Origin: Turbatrix aceti
Lineage: Eukaryota; Nematoda; Chromadorea; Rhabditida; Panagrolaimidae
Direction: 5' to 3'
DNA length: 64,000 bases
Assembly (NCBI GenBank): GCA_963969345.1
Contig: OZ017768.1
Span: 8,084,718-8,148,717 of the forward strand
The notes under the pieces are model-generated. The model saw only the letters and a program-made list of their open reading frames with translations, was not told the origin of the DNA and ran no database searches. Shown one piece after another: positions 11,192 to 21,105 of the stretch. The position numbers and the translations under genes are program-made. Within the stretch, counting starts at the first letter, position 1. Every line of letters starts with the position of its first letter.

Positions 11192-11296
11192 ATGAACTTC
11201 CTGTACACCGTCCTCCTTCTCGTTGCTTTCTATTCAACGGCTGTCGCCGGCGATATTCTCACAGATGCTCTTGTCGTTGGCAGCTTATTTGGCTGA
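11192..11296 (+). CDS. Small secreted peptide precursor, DILTDAL type
   Basis: Encodes 34 residues, among the shortest of the family. The signal peptide is MNFLYTVLLLVAFYSTAVAG, leaving a mature peptide of only about 14 residues that ends SLFG. A short hydrophobic peptide with terminal Gly would suit C-terminal amidation. It is identical to the inverted copy at 12,095-12,199. ATG is preceded by the leader GTCTACA and the CATAAATACGAGCTCAGT box about 55 bp upstream. The 3' end has the shared TGTGATAAGAATAAATAAAATGC block. Confidence 0.7.
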   Translation: MNFLYTVLLLVAFYSTAVAGDILTDALVVGSLFG

Positions 11297-12094
11297 TTTC
11301 AATTCATGATTGAAAAACTGTTTAAATAATGTGATAAGAATAAATAAAATGCAAGCACAAAATTTGTGGATTCGAATCAGGGTTGGAGTTGACGTCAATA
11401 CATACATATAATTTCGTTTCATTTCATTTTTTCTCTATCTCGTACATATACCATATCATACAACATTACAACATGATATGACATGTCATGCGGTGTTGCG
11501 AAACGCAAACCGATTCCGCACCCCCCGCCCCAACAGACTCGACGGCGAAGGCGGTACGCGCTATAAAAGGCGCCAGAGAAACAAGAGAGAGAGGAGCACC
11601 TATCGGCTTTTGAATCGTATCGTATTTTTATATTGCAGAATCGCACGCGTTGTTGGTACAGTACAGCTCCTTCTGCAAAAACATTATTTTCTTAGATTCA
11701 TGGTGAAATTCTGCAGATTTTGCAAAGTGCAATCACGGGAAATCCATTTTTCATAAGAACAGTTTTTTTGTTTTTTTTTGGTAGAGTATTTTATTAAATT
11801 TCATTTTGGTGACTTTAAAAGTACATACTAAATCCTTTAGAAATTGTGAAAATGAAGAGAGATCGGAATTTCCAGTGCATTTTTGCGACCATGCGTGCGA
11901 TTCGGCAATATAAAAATATAGCGCGTGTAATGTTGTATGATATGGTATATGTACGAGATAGAGAAAAAATGAAATGAAACGAAATTATATGTATTGACGT
12001 CAACTCCAACCCTGATTCGAATCCACAAATTTTGTGCTTGCATTTATTTATTCGTATCACATTATTAAAACAGTTTTTCAATCATGAATTGAAA
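11297..12094. repeat. Inverted repeat between two convergent identical peptide genes
   Basis: The outer arms (11,297-11,475 and about 11,925-12,094) are inverted copies of the 3' flank, including GTTGGAGTTGACGTCAATAC and CATATCATACAACATTACAAC. The unmatched centre contains a GC-rich stretch and CGTGCGATTC motifs. ATATCATACAACA-CTCGTAC resembles the tail of the SINE-like element at 41,206-41,472, so SINE remnants are likely. No gene is seen. Confidence 0.6.
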
Positions 12095-12199
12095 TCATCC
12101 AAATAAGCTGCCAACGACAAGAGCATCTGTGAGAATATCGCCGGCGACAGCCGTTGAATAGAAAGCAACGAGAAGGAGGACGGTGTACAGGAAGTTCAT
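12095..12199 (-). CDS. Small secreted peptide precursor, DILTDAL type, inverted copy
   Basis: Encodes the same 34 residues as 11,192-11,296 and lies in inverted orientation about 800 bp away, so the pair arose by inverted duplication. It has the family leader and the CATAAATACGAGCTCGG-type box. It is also the minus-strand partner of a head-to-head pair with the gene at 12,631. Confidence 0.7.
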   Translation of the reverse strand: MNFLYTVLLLVAFYSTAVAGDILTDALVVGSLFG

Positions 12200-12630
12200 T
12201 GTAGACAGGATGTATCCAAAAGATATGGAATTGTGAAAACCGAGCTCGTATTTATGCCCGCAGAAGTTCAACAATTTTGCTGTCAAATCCGGAAAGTGCT
12301 TTTTTCGCGGTACAAAACTGATGGGATTTTTACAAATTTCACAGAAAATGGAGTGCTTTACTGAGATACTCTCAAGATTACAGTACGGCAAAACGATACA
12401 AACATCTGCAAAATCTGCAGAATATGGGAATGCAGGAAAAGTCTTACTGTAAACTTGAGAGTTTCTCATTAAAGCACTCCGATTTCTGTGAAATTTGTAA
12501 AAATCCCATCAGTTTTGTACCGCGAAAAAAGCACTTTCCGGATGTGACAGCAAAATTGTTGAACTTCTGCGGGCATAAATACGAGCTCAGTTTTCACAAT
12601 TCCATATCTTTTGGATACATTCTGTCTACA
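12200..12630. promoter_or_regulatory. Bidirectional promoter region of a peptide gene pair
   Basis: A 431-bp palindromic spacer between divergent starts, with the same layout as 10,762-11,191: half-sites CTCAAGATTACAGT and ACTGTAAACTTGAG around a centre with CGATACAAACATCTGC on the minus-gene side, plus a TATA-like CATAAATA for each gene. Confidence 0.65.
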
Positions 12631-12753
12631 ATGAACTTCCTTTACACCATCCTCCTTCTCGTTGCTTTCTTTACGACGACTGTCGCCGGCGACCGTCCGG
12701 TTAAGGAATTGCCTTCAGAAGACGTTTTCCGCTATTTTGGTGGAAAACGTTGA
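12631..12753 (+). CDS. Small secreted peptide precursor, DRPVKEL type, ending GGKR
   Basis: Encodes 40 residues: the 20-residue family signal peptide, then a charged mature part starting DRPVKELPSED and ending RYFGGKR. Gly followed by a dibasic pair is the classical amidation and processing signal of neuropeptides, so the released form could be amidated. A second copy with the same protein lies at 24,045-24,167. It differs entirely from its head-to-head partner at 12,095 after the signal peptide. No introns. Confidence 0.72.
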   Translation: MNFLYTILLLVAFFTTTVAGDRPVKELPSEDVFRYFGGKR

Positions 12754-13064
12754 ATTATGATTGAAAAACTGTTTTAATAACGTGATAAAGAAAATGCAAG
12801 CACGAATTTCGTGTACTATTAAATAATTTAAAAAAACAGAGAAACCGGAAAAATTGTCTTTTTTGAAGTCTATTGTTCTTTGTTTATATCGACGTGTAGC
12901 ACGCTATCATTCTGATTTTTGCAAAACACCCCCTAAAATGAATATAAAATTTCGAAGCAGTCCCAGACGAACACGCTTTCACGAATGTTTATTTATGCTG
13001 ATGGTATATAAAACATTTTATCCGGGCACGATGGCTTTTAAACTTGTACCAAATCTTAACTACA

Positions 13065-13340
13065 ATGACGTTCTTCGATTCGCGCGGACTTTTTAACCGT
13101 TATTACTTTCAGCATCATTTCACAACTTCTGTAGTGATTGGGACCGTCGGCACGCTGCTAGATCTTTTGCTGATTTGTGCCTATCTTCAAGCAGAGCTAA
13201 ATTCTGTCAACAATAAAAAAATGATGTCGCGGCGAAAGGAAACAAACGTTGGTTTTGGCACTACACAGTACAAGAGTTGCGGTGAGACAATCAAAGTTGC
13301 ATGGATGCTTTCAGATACGGACACCGAATCTGATGGATAA
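13065..13340 (+). CDS. Hypothetical small membrane protein
   Basis: An open frame of 91 residues with one hydrophobic segment (about residues 22-42, ...SVVIGTVGTLLDLLLICAYL), followed by a polar tail ending DTDTESDG. A TATA-like GTATATAAAAC lies about 60 bp upstream. An earlier ATG at 13,031 in another frame gives only a 21-residue peptide and may compete. No family is recognised. Part of the downstream flank (13,380-13,470) is repeated in inverted form in every unit of the 41.7-53.4 kb array. It may be a gene remnant. Confidence 0.3.
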   Translation: MTFFDSRGLFNRYYFQHHFTTSVVIGTVGTLLDLLLICAYLQAELNSVNNKKMMSRRKETNVGFGTTQYKSCGETIKVAWMLSDTDTESDG

Positions 13341-13472
13341 AGTGCAATCAAAATAGTTAGGTTCAAGGTCCGAAATTTTGACGCCACCATCGACTGAATC
13401 TGACGAATAACTTTCTATGACAGTGCTACACTCGCGTTACAAACAGTTTCTTCACATCGAGGCAGTTTTTAA

Positions 13473-15074
13473 TAGACAGTCTGCGAGCCGATTTACATTC
13501 GACGACACATCAATTTTTACACTTTAAAATGTTTTGAGTCTAAGTTGTGGAGGACCCTAAGGGCAGTCTATAACCGCAATATTAGATTTTTAAAAAATCG
13601 GATTCTGGAGATTTGGCTTCAGATGTGTTTTCATAAAAACGAATGGCGCGCGCTTCGTTTCTGAGCAAAAAATCTGAAAACTTGCTTACGGGGGTTTCAG
13701 AGGACAGGGAATACGATGGCATACTCACAAGGAAAGTGTCAGGGTTCATTTTGGAATTTCTTCACGAAACTTTGCCAAAAGTTTGATTTTACTATGAGAA
13801 GTTTATACTGAAAAATTCAGTTGCACCGCTCATGATCTGACAAAGTTACGGTAGTCGAAAATCACGTTTTTGCCATTTTTGACGATTTTTGGCACGTTCT
13901 AGCTAACAAACAACGTTATTTTCAAAATCAAGGTGTGCATCAATCGACGTAGTTTTGCATGGAGAATCAGATAAAAATATAAAAATTTAGGTTTGCCACC
14001 TTAAAAAATGCCGAAATTTGCATTTGAAAAGAGGTCACAATGCCAACATTGGTTTCGGCATTTTTCAAGGTCACAACCCTACGTTATTTTATTTTTAACT
14101 GATTCTCCATAAAAAAATACGTCGACTGATACACCACTTATTTCTGAAAATGCCGTAGTTGTTTAGCTAGAACGTGCCAAAAATCGTCAAAAATGGCAAA
14201 AACGTGATTTCCGACTACCGTAACTCTGTCAGATCATGAGCGGTGCAACTGAATTTTTCAGTATAAACTTTTCATAGTAAAATAAAACTTTTGGCAAAGT
14301 TTCGTGAAGAAATTCCAAAATGAACTCCGACACTTTCCTTGTCAGATTTAAAAAAAAACAACTGCAAGTATTTTTTATTGAATTTTGCCTTCACAAAATT
14401 CGGCTTTACCATGCCTAAAAAAATAAACACTCATTTTCATATATCCTATCTGAAAGAGCAATTTTTTTGGCTCAGAATGCAGTGTCCGTTAAAAAAACGT
14501 AGTGTCTGGAATCACCTTTTAGGTCCCGATTTGTCGTCAAAACGACCAAAAACCCCCTCAAAAAAATGGCGGGAAGTGCGCACGCGCAAAAAAGGGGGTT
14601 TTTTGGTCGTTTTGACGACAAATCGGGATCTAAAAGGTGATTCCAGACACTACGTTTTTTTAACGGACACTTTATTCTGAGCCAAAAAAATCGCTCTTTC
14701 AGATAGGATATATGAAAATGGGTGTTTATTTTTTTTAGGCATGGTAAAGTCGAATTTTGTGACGGCAAAATTCAATAAAAAATACTTGCAGTTGTTTTTT
14801 TTTAAATCTGAGTATGCCATCGTATTCCCTGTCCTCTGAAACCCCCGTAAGCAAGTTTTCAGATTTTTTGCTCAGAAACGAAGCGCGCGCCATTCGTTTT
14901 TATGAAAACACATCTGAAGCCAAATCTCCAGAATCCGATTTTTAAAAAATCTAATATTGCGGTTATAGACTGCCCTTAGGGTCCTCCACAACTTAGACTC
15001 AAAACATTTGAAAGTGTAAAAATTGATGTGTCGGCCTCCTCCCCTTGTTGGTAAATCGGCTCGCAGACTGTCTA
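13473..15074. mobile_element. Fold-back element with TTAA target site, carrying a nested MITE
   Basis: The arms pair from TAGACAGTCTGCGAGCC (left) to GGCTCGCAGACTGTCTA (right), flanked by TTAA on both sides (13,469-13,472 and 15,075-15,078), around a centre near 14,575. The left arm is interrupted by a second element at 13,728-14,341; removing it restores the pairing. TTAA targets and GACAGTC-type ends are shared with 32,660-34,019 and 38,232-41,674. TTAA insertion suggests piggyBac-type mobilisation. Open frames inside follow the palindrome and are not genes. Confidence 0.75.
13728..14341. mobile_element. Palindromic MITE, 3-bp TCA duplication
   Basis: 614 bp with ends CAAGGAAAGTGTC and GACACTTTCCTTG (a few mismatches inside), flanked by TCA (13,725-13,727 and 14,342-14,344). 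The opposite arm of the host palindrome (about 14,808) shows the empty site. The second copy at 42,074-42,686 has a TAA duplication. TNA 3-bp duplications suggest a PIF/Harbinger-type element. Confidence 0.8.
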
Positions 15075-15115
15075 TTAAAAATGAAAAATGGTTCTCGTAG
15101 CGATGCCGTTTCAAC

Positions 15116-15325
15116 CAGGGTGGCGAAGAGGGGATTCCCATGGGAGTCCCATGGGAAATATCCCTGGAATTATTCCGGGATTCCCATCTATCACGGGATA
15201 ATTCCCCACCGAATTTTGAACATGTATTTTTTTAAACGTACCAAAAAATATCCCGGGGGATTCCCATTGGAATCCCATGGGATAATTCCCCTATTTCTAA
15301 TTCCCATGGGAGTTTCGCCATTCTG
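15116..15325. mobile_element. CAGGGTGGCGAA hAT-like MITE, degraded copy
   Basis: Ends CAGGGTGGCGAA and TTTCGCCATTCTG, with interior TCCCATGGGAGTC and CCCGGGATAATTC as in the copy at 239-605. The flanking 8-mers GTTTCAAC and GTTTATCC match only in part, so this insertion is older or rearranged. Confidence 0.6.
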
Positions 15326-15456
15326 GTTTATCCCGGGATTTGAAACTTTCAACACATTCCGACAAACTGTTTTCACGCAAGGCATGCATTCATTTCATTT
15401 ATTTATCCCACACAGCATTCAAAAATTATTTTAGAGAATTGGAATAAAACCAGAAA

Positions 15457-15585
15457 TTATTTGTCGAAAAGTGAACCAAGTAAGCCGGTGAGTAATTCGG
15501 CACCTACTTCGGCAATCTCGAAAGGTAATTGAACAGATGTGCCGACGAGGGCGAAGAGAAGAAGGACAGCGAGAAGGAACTGCAT
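15457..15585 (-). CDS. Small secreted peptide precursor, MQFL subfamily
   Basis: Encodes 42 residues. The signal peptide MQFLLAVLLLFALVGTSV is distinct from MNFL but keeps the same layout. The mature part (about 23 residues) is acidic and hydrophobic, containing EVGAELLTGLLGSLF, and would form an amphipathic helix. The promoter keeps the GAGCTCGTATTTATG box (reverse of CATAAATACGAGCTC) about 45 bp upstream, linking it to the MNFL family. A related gene is present five times in the array from 41.7 kb. No introns. Confidence 0.7.
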   Translation of the reverse strand: MQFLLAVLLLFALVGTSVQLPFEIAEVGAELLTGLLGSLFDK

Positions 15586-15890
15586 TGTAGACAAGGTGAA
15601 TCTAAGTGATACGGAATGGTTGCACTGAGCTCGTATTTATGTGCTCTGGAGTACAGTATAATGTTTTCTGCAAAACATTATTTTCCCACATTCAAATTGG
15701 AATTCTGCAGATTTTGCGAAGTGCATTCACGGGAGACCCATTAGCCCCCTCTTTCTTCATCAAATTTCACAACTTTTCAAGGTTTCAGTACTGTTAAAGT
15801 CACCAAATGGAATTCTAAAAAATATTAGAACCAAAAATGCAATAACAAAAAAAACTCATCTTTTGGATACATACATACATTTAGTCTACA

Positions 15891-16857
15891 ATGAACTTCC
15901 TGTACACCATCCTCCTTCTCACGACGATAGCTTTCGCTGACGCACAGCATTCACTTTCACGACAATGGAGCGTAAAACAGCGTTCATTCGCATGTATAGT
16001 GTTGACTTTGGCAGCTTTGCGCATTGGCATTTTTGATTGTTCAATGATGGCATTTGACAAAATTGTTAGGGCAAGTCCTGAGCTTTCAAACAAGCCATCC
16101 ACGGCACAAAAATGTTGATTTTCGGCACAGCTGCAGGTCTACCAAGTTTTAGTTTTGAATCGTCCATTGCAGCCGTTGTAGGTTTCCGAGAAAGATGCTA
16201 CAACATCAAAAGCTCCATAAGGTCGGTATCAACATGTATGCCAAGTGCCGTTCGTTGAATGAAGCACAAAAGCGAGGATCTGGGACAAAAACTGTTTTAC
16301 CCTATAAAAACGGGGCGCAACGCAAAAATTTATGGAAATTTTGAATGTGGAGGAGCAAATTTCTTTTTTGAGCGTGCTTGTTTTCAGCTATTTTGCCCAT
16401 TTTTATAGGGTAAAACAGTTTTTGTCCCAGATCCTCGCTTTTGTGCTTCATTCAACGAACGGCACTTGGCATACATGTTGATACCGACCTTATGAAGCTT
16501 TTGATGTTGTAGCATCTTTCTCGGAAACCTACAACGGCTGCAATGGACGATTCAAAACTAAAACTTGGTAGACCTGCAGCTGTGCCGAAAATCAACATTT
16601 TTGTGCCGTGGATGGCTTGTTTGAAAGCTCAGGACTTGCCCTAACAATTTTGTCAAATGCCATCATTGAACAATCAAAAATGCCAATGCGCGAAGCTGCC
16701 AAAGTCAACACTATACGTGCGAATAAACGCGCTCATTTTTTCTTCCATTGTCGAAAAACAAGGGGAAAGTGAATGCTGTGCTGACGCTAATGAAATTATA
16801 GACAATGATTTGCTAATTTTTGGCGACATTATCGGCAGTATTGACGCCTTGTTGTGA
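15891..16857 (+). pseudogene. Secreted peptide gene split by a palindromic transposon
   Basis: Starts with the family ATG and a shortened signal peptide (MNFLYTILLLTTIAFAD), then is interrupted at 15,943 by an 836-bp element. The remaining acidic tail, ending IGSIDALL, follows from 16,788 to the stop at 16,855-16,857. The 8-bp duplication GCTGACGC shows that the break is purely a transposon insertion. As it stands, translation runs into the element and stops at about 16,117, so the peptide cannot be made unless the element is excised. Confidence 0.75.
15944..16779. mobile_element. Palindromic element, ACAGCATTCACTTTC ends, 8-bp duplication
   Basis: 836 bp, inverted arms ACAGCATTCACTTTC and GAAAGTGAATGCTGT around a centre near 16,350, with TATAGGGTAAAACAGTTTTT on the inner arms. 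The target duplication is GCTGACGC (15,936-15,943 and 16,780-16,787). A second member at 55,546-56,382 (837 bp) has its own 8-bp duplication. hAT or P-like by duplication length. It has no transposase. Confidence 0.85.
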
Positions 16858-17264
16858 ACCCTGGTTTTCACCAACAAAACTTATTTCAATCAAACAATGA
16901 AAATCAAACCAAAATCAAAAATTTACGTAACAAGGGATAGACGAACCCAAGAAACCTTTTTGGATCTGAAATTTAGAAAATTCGTAAACCAATTCTTGAA
17001 ATTTTATTAATGCCTTCATTTTAAGCAGGTACCCTCCTCCTCCCTCCAGAATTTTCCGTCATTTTTGGACTGACCCTCTTCCTCTGACGTAAATGACGTA
17101 ATTTCTGGACAAGCACAAAGACGAATGACTTCGTCGTAATGGCCGTAACGCCCAATTTTAACCCTTGCTCCTGATCCCAAGTCAGAGGCAATGGAACACT
17201 GTTTCGATCCGCATCGTTATCATAAAAAACTCTTGCATGAACAAAATTTTTTCAATCAAAAAAT
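16858..17264. other. Intergenic region, no gene seen
   Basis: AT-rich DNA between the broken peptide gene and the 3' end of the TPR gene. I see no repeat copy, RNA gene or convincing open frame. Confidence 0.5.
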
Positions 17265-19405
17265 TTATTCAGAAATCGAGAAATCCAACTTATAGAACAA
17301 AGTACTGTCGTTTCCAACATCGTTTGAACGACTGACGTAAGTGGAAAAACCAGATGTGTCACCAGAATTATAATGCTGGAAATGTGGTGACTTGTGTTCC
17401 CGCTCAAACTCTGCCTTCGCCAAGTTGACTTCGCCGTAGAACACGTGTTCATTCACATTGAAGACAATCCTCAAATCATCCGGGAGCATAACGATTTCGC
17501 GTCTGCAGTGATTGTAGGCGGCATCCAACTTGCCAAAATCGTAGAGAGACTGAAAACCGTTGACATGAATTCAAATTCAAGCGACAAAAAAATGAAAACT
17601 CACTTGTAATTTGTTGAAAAACACAACATTGATGATGATTTTTTCAAGACCCGAAAAAACGGATCGCAGCACTTTGATGACTCGGCTAATTGGTAAACAA
17701 TAATCAAAGATTTGAACATCCATTGAAAAAAGATCAGTGCCAGGCATACTGCAAACAGACAATCAAATCGTATAAAAAATATTAAAAAAGCCTACCGAAC
17801 ATTGGTGTTCTCAAAAAACGACACAACGTCGTCCAGAGCAAACGAGCGATCGAAGCTAAGGTCTGGACACAAAATGCAAAAACCATTGGCAGTAAAGGGC
17901 TTTTTCAAAAATATTGACTGAAATATTATATTTACATTTCGAGCTTTCGAGCCACTCGACTCGAAATCTTAAGTCGAGTTTTCAAAACTTTTATAATTTT
18001 TTTGAATCAGAAAAAAGTTTTTAATGGTAGCAAAAAGTACAAAAATGCGAATTGTTTTTTCGCAATCAGAAAATTTTCAGAAAAAAACAACAAAATCATA
18101 CATTTTGGAAGAAAATGATCATTTTTCAAAATTGAGTCATTTTATTGACTCGACTCGAAATTCTTCGAGCCGAGCAATCAAGCTACTCGAAAAGCCTCTA
18201 GTGGAGTTTTGAGCAGCTCGAAACTCGGTCGAGTTCGAGCGCTCGAACGATAACTCTGCATAAATTATTGAAGATGAAAAAAACATACCGAAAATTCCTC
18301 AAGATAAGTACAGACGATAATAACGTCATCGAAATGTTTGTCGCAAGGTATCAACTCAAATAAAGAGTAGAAAGCACAAAGCGCGGTAAGATGCGGCATT
18401 TGACGACGAACGAAAGATATGACATCTTCGGAAGGCGGTACCGTATGCAAGTAGTGAAAAGCATCTAAAAAATATTTGATCCCATGTACATACACTGACA
18501 AAAAAACTTACTTAGAAAGCGTCCTGTCTTAGTCAGAATCGAATGAGCATAATACGGCTGCGGCAATTCCAAAACCAAAGCTCGGATGAAAGGTATCATC
18601 CAGGTGAAATATTCCCATTTCTTTTCGATAGACCTGGTTATGTCTTTCTGGAATAACATGTGTTCCTGAAAATATTGAAACTTTTAGGACACGTTGTAAA
18701 AAGATATTACAAACAATAGAAAAATTTTCTGGATGGAGAACAACTGTATAGTACTTCATAAACGCGAGAAATTTATCCGTGATAGTCGGAGACGAATAGA
18801 TCACGTTTTTGCAGCGGTCAGAAAGGCGAATGGTGTCCGGACACCGAAGCAAGGGATAAAACATTGCGGTGATGTAGGCAGGACTGAGGGGCTTCCGGGG
18901 AACAGGACTCGGCGTGTCTTCGGTTTTGACCGTTTTCTGAAGAATTTCGGTCATCTCAGCGGCCTTCTTTGCCACATCCGGATTGTGATGCTCTGACAGG
19001 GACTTTTCGTACCACTTGACAGCTTCCGTCGTGTTACCCAGCTTCGCATAGGCAGTTCCGGTGCGAGCCATGGCCCTAAAGATCAAAAATAGGCTGAAAA
19101 CCAAAAAAAATGAAAAAAAACTGACTTGGCGAGCTGGATTTTGTTCTCCAATCCGAAATCCACGGCTTTCAAGCAGACAGCGATGCAGTCCTCGTACTTG
19201 CCCTCCTCCATGAACGCAGCGCCCTTGTTGGAGTAAAACGTGATCTCCCGAGGCGACAGAAGAATGGCCCCGTCGTAATGGCCGTGAGCAGCGGCGAAAT
19301 CTCGCTTCTTGTAGGCAGCGTTGCCGCGCTCCTTCGCTTTGAGGGCCTAAAAACACCAAAATGAATAAAAAATAAACTGAAACAACGACTTACCTCGCCC
19401 GACAT
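17265..19405 (-). CDS. STI1-like TPR protein with a novel C-terminal region (paralogue A)
   Basis: Eight exons: 19,405-19,394, 19,346-19,126, 19,075-18,715, 18,665-18,512, 18,464-18,289, 17,917-17,796, 17,748-17,604, 17,549-17,265. The frame is continuous and gives 491 residues. Residues 1 to about 128 match the TPR2A domain of STI1/Hop, beginning MSGEALKAKERGNAAY. The carboxylate-clamp residues that bind the EEVD tail of Hsp90 are kept (Lys9, Asn13, Asn44, Lys78, Arg82). A Pro-rich link and an F-box-like stretch (AYITAMFYPLLRCPDTIRL, about 139-157) follow, then about 330 residues that I do not recognise. One donor is GTTTGT. The intron at 17,918-18,288 holds a CTCGA-rich insert. A chaperone-linked adaptor role is an inference. 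Confidence 0.8.
17940..18265. repeat. CTCGA-rich insert in an intron of paralogue A
   Basis: Contains GAGCTTTCGAGCCACTCGAC on the left and GTTCGAGCGCTCGAACGATA on the right, with AT-rich DNA between. Paralogues B and C lack it at this place. Read on the minus strand, the right end starts CAGAGTTATCGTTCGAGC, which resembles a hAT terminus, but no target duplication is clear. Confidence 0.45.
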
Positions 19406-20632
19406 GTGAACGACAGAAAACAATGGCGAAATGTGGGACAGAAAAAAAAGAAGCAACGAAGATTTATCGTGCTGAGAACACTATTGTTATTATTCGCACG
19501 CGCGCAAATCAAAATTTTTGACTCCAATTTTGAATACGACATCGTTTGTTGACTACCGTTGTTATTCAAATTTGAATTTTTCAGTTCATTATTTTATGAG
19601 ATCAAAATCGTATGCCGTAATTTCGTCACAAAACGTAAATGTGCATCACATCATGCTCGTCAGTAATAAATACAAATCTGAACTATTCGTTTACATCATA
19701 TTTGGTTAACAGACTAGCAGAAATGCGTGCGTGTTAAAATACTTATAAATATTTTGCTATTATAACAGATTCGAAGCTCGCACAGTACTTGAAAAAGATT
19801 CCCGTGAGCGTTTATGTATGTTTATTTTATTCACTGACCTTTGCCGAGTCCTGGTGGTGCACTTTGAACTGGATGGCTGAATTAGAAGCAATGATAAGTG
19901 AAGAAGAACGGGAAATCCTGAAAAGTTTGTATAATATTAGTAAGCGTAGTTTATCTTCCAATCCTCATTTCAACTTACAACTTGATAACCGAGTTGTACA
20001 ACTTTTTAAACGAAAGTTTAATACATTGTAGGACATACATTGCGAGGCCGAATAAATTAATCAAAATTCAATTTGAACGCTGTAAAATCTTAATAAGACA
20101 TATTTCATTTTATTTCATTTCATTTATTACCGTTTTTTGATGCTCGTTTTCATAGTTGAACAACTATGAATAATATTACGTTTGCGAACAGCGAGACATC
20201 GTCAGGCGTTGTCATTCGGAATCCGAAGAAAAAGCCGGGCTTCCACGTTGACCTTCTTCTTTTTTTTTGACGACGGGCTCAACGTTGCTGCCAGCGTCGT
20301 CAAGCAAATCATCAAGATCGATGACCAATAGAATTACTTCGGTAATGACTTTGTGTAAAGCCACTGCGGTACGCGGTAAAACTTGACGTACCGCAGTGAT
20401 TTTACACAAACTTTGACTACCGCGGTAGTTTCTGTTTGTGGTGACTCCTGGCAACGTCACAGTCAACTTCGGCGCGCACGAAAACCCGGAATTCGTACTT
20501 TTTTTCAAAGATTTACAATTTTGATATATGCCACTAAACCTTCAAATTGCATCATAAAAAATACTTGGTGATATAACGCGCCGCGTTTAAAAATTTTCCT
20601 CGAAAACGCACTTTATTAACTGACTCAAAAAA
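19406..20632. other. Intergenic region with one small palindrome
   Basis: Upstream DNA of paralogue A followed by AT-rich sequence. Open frames at 19,789-20,031 (plus, 80 codons, no early ATG) and 20,212-20,508 (minus) look unsupported; the second overlaps the palindrome at 20,333-20,430. No conserved gene is recognised. Confidence 0.45.
20333..20430. repeat. Short inverted repeat, probable MITE
   Basis: Arms TTTGTGTAAAGCCACTGCGG and CCGCAGTGATTTTACACAAA around GTACGCGGTAAAACTTGACGTA, with further outer pairing of TTCGGTAATGACTTT. No target duplication could be assigned. Confidence 0.55.
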
Positions 20633-20818
20633 ATGATACAATTGATATTTGCAAATTCCGCTATTTATTTTTCAATGTTCACAACAATGATACGCGTGTA
20701 TGGGAAACCACCCGTATGGGGAAATGCTCGATATGGGGAACGTTCCTATGGTGAAAAGCCTTATGGTGTACGGTCCTTATACCGTCTTTTTTATGCCGAA
20801 AACGAAGGTTGTCGATAA
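20633..20818 (+). CDS. Possible small Tyr-Gly-repeat peptide precursor
   Basis: An open frame of 61 residues starting at an ATG. The N-terminus is weakly hydrophobic (MIQLIFANSAIYFSMFTTM). The middle carries degenerate repeats of the type YGKP, WGNA, YGER, YGEK, YGVR; the C-terminus is basic and aromatic. Tyr-Gly-rich secreted peptides occur in nematodes, but this resemblance is weak and the frame could be chance. No intron or clear promoter is seen. Confidence 0.25.
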   Translation: MIQLIFANSAIYFSMFTTMIRVYGKPPVWGNARYGERSYGEKPYGVRSLYRLFYAENEGCR

Positions 20819-21105
20819 TTAGTGCTCATTAGCAGGCGCGTAAAACTGGAAAAGTGAGAAGGGCATACTTGAGTCACTCAAGTTCAGTGCATCCTGTAAG
20901 AGTGGTGGGAATGTGCTTGTATTGGAGCGAGCCGATTTTGGATCGGCGACCCAGTTCATTTACAATTGCAAATGTTTACGGGCCAAGTTATTTATGTATA
21001 AGGGACATATCAAACCGGCCATATCGAACGACTTTTTTAAACAAATGTGAATTTGTGCTTGCAATATTTATTCTTATCACATTATTTAAACAGATTTTTT
21101 AATCA

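Noticed and set aside
12884..12902. TATATCGACGTGTAGCAC also present in reverse near 37,970
   Set aside because: Only about 18 bp match and the flanks are unrelated; too little to call a repeat family.
18529..19359. 276-codon minus-strand frame in paralogue A
   Set aside because: It reads exon 2 out of frame and through introns; the spliced model gives the TPR sequence with consistent phases in three paralogues.
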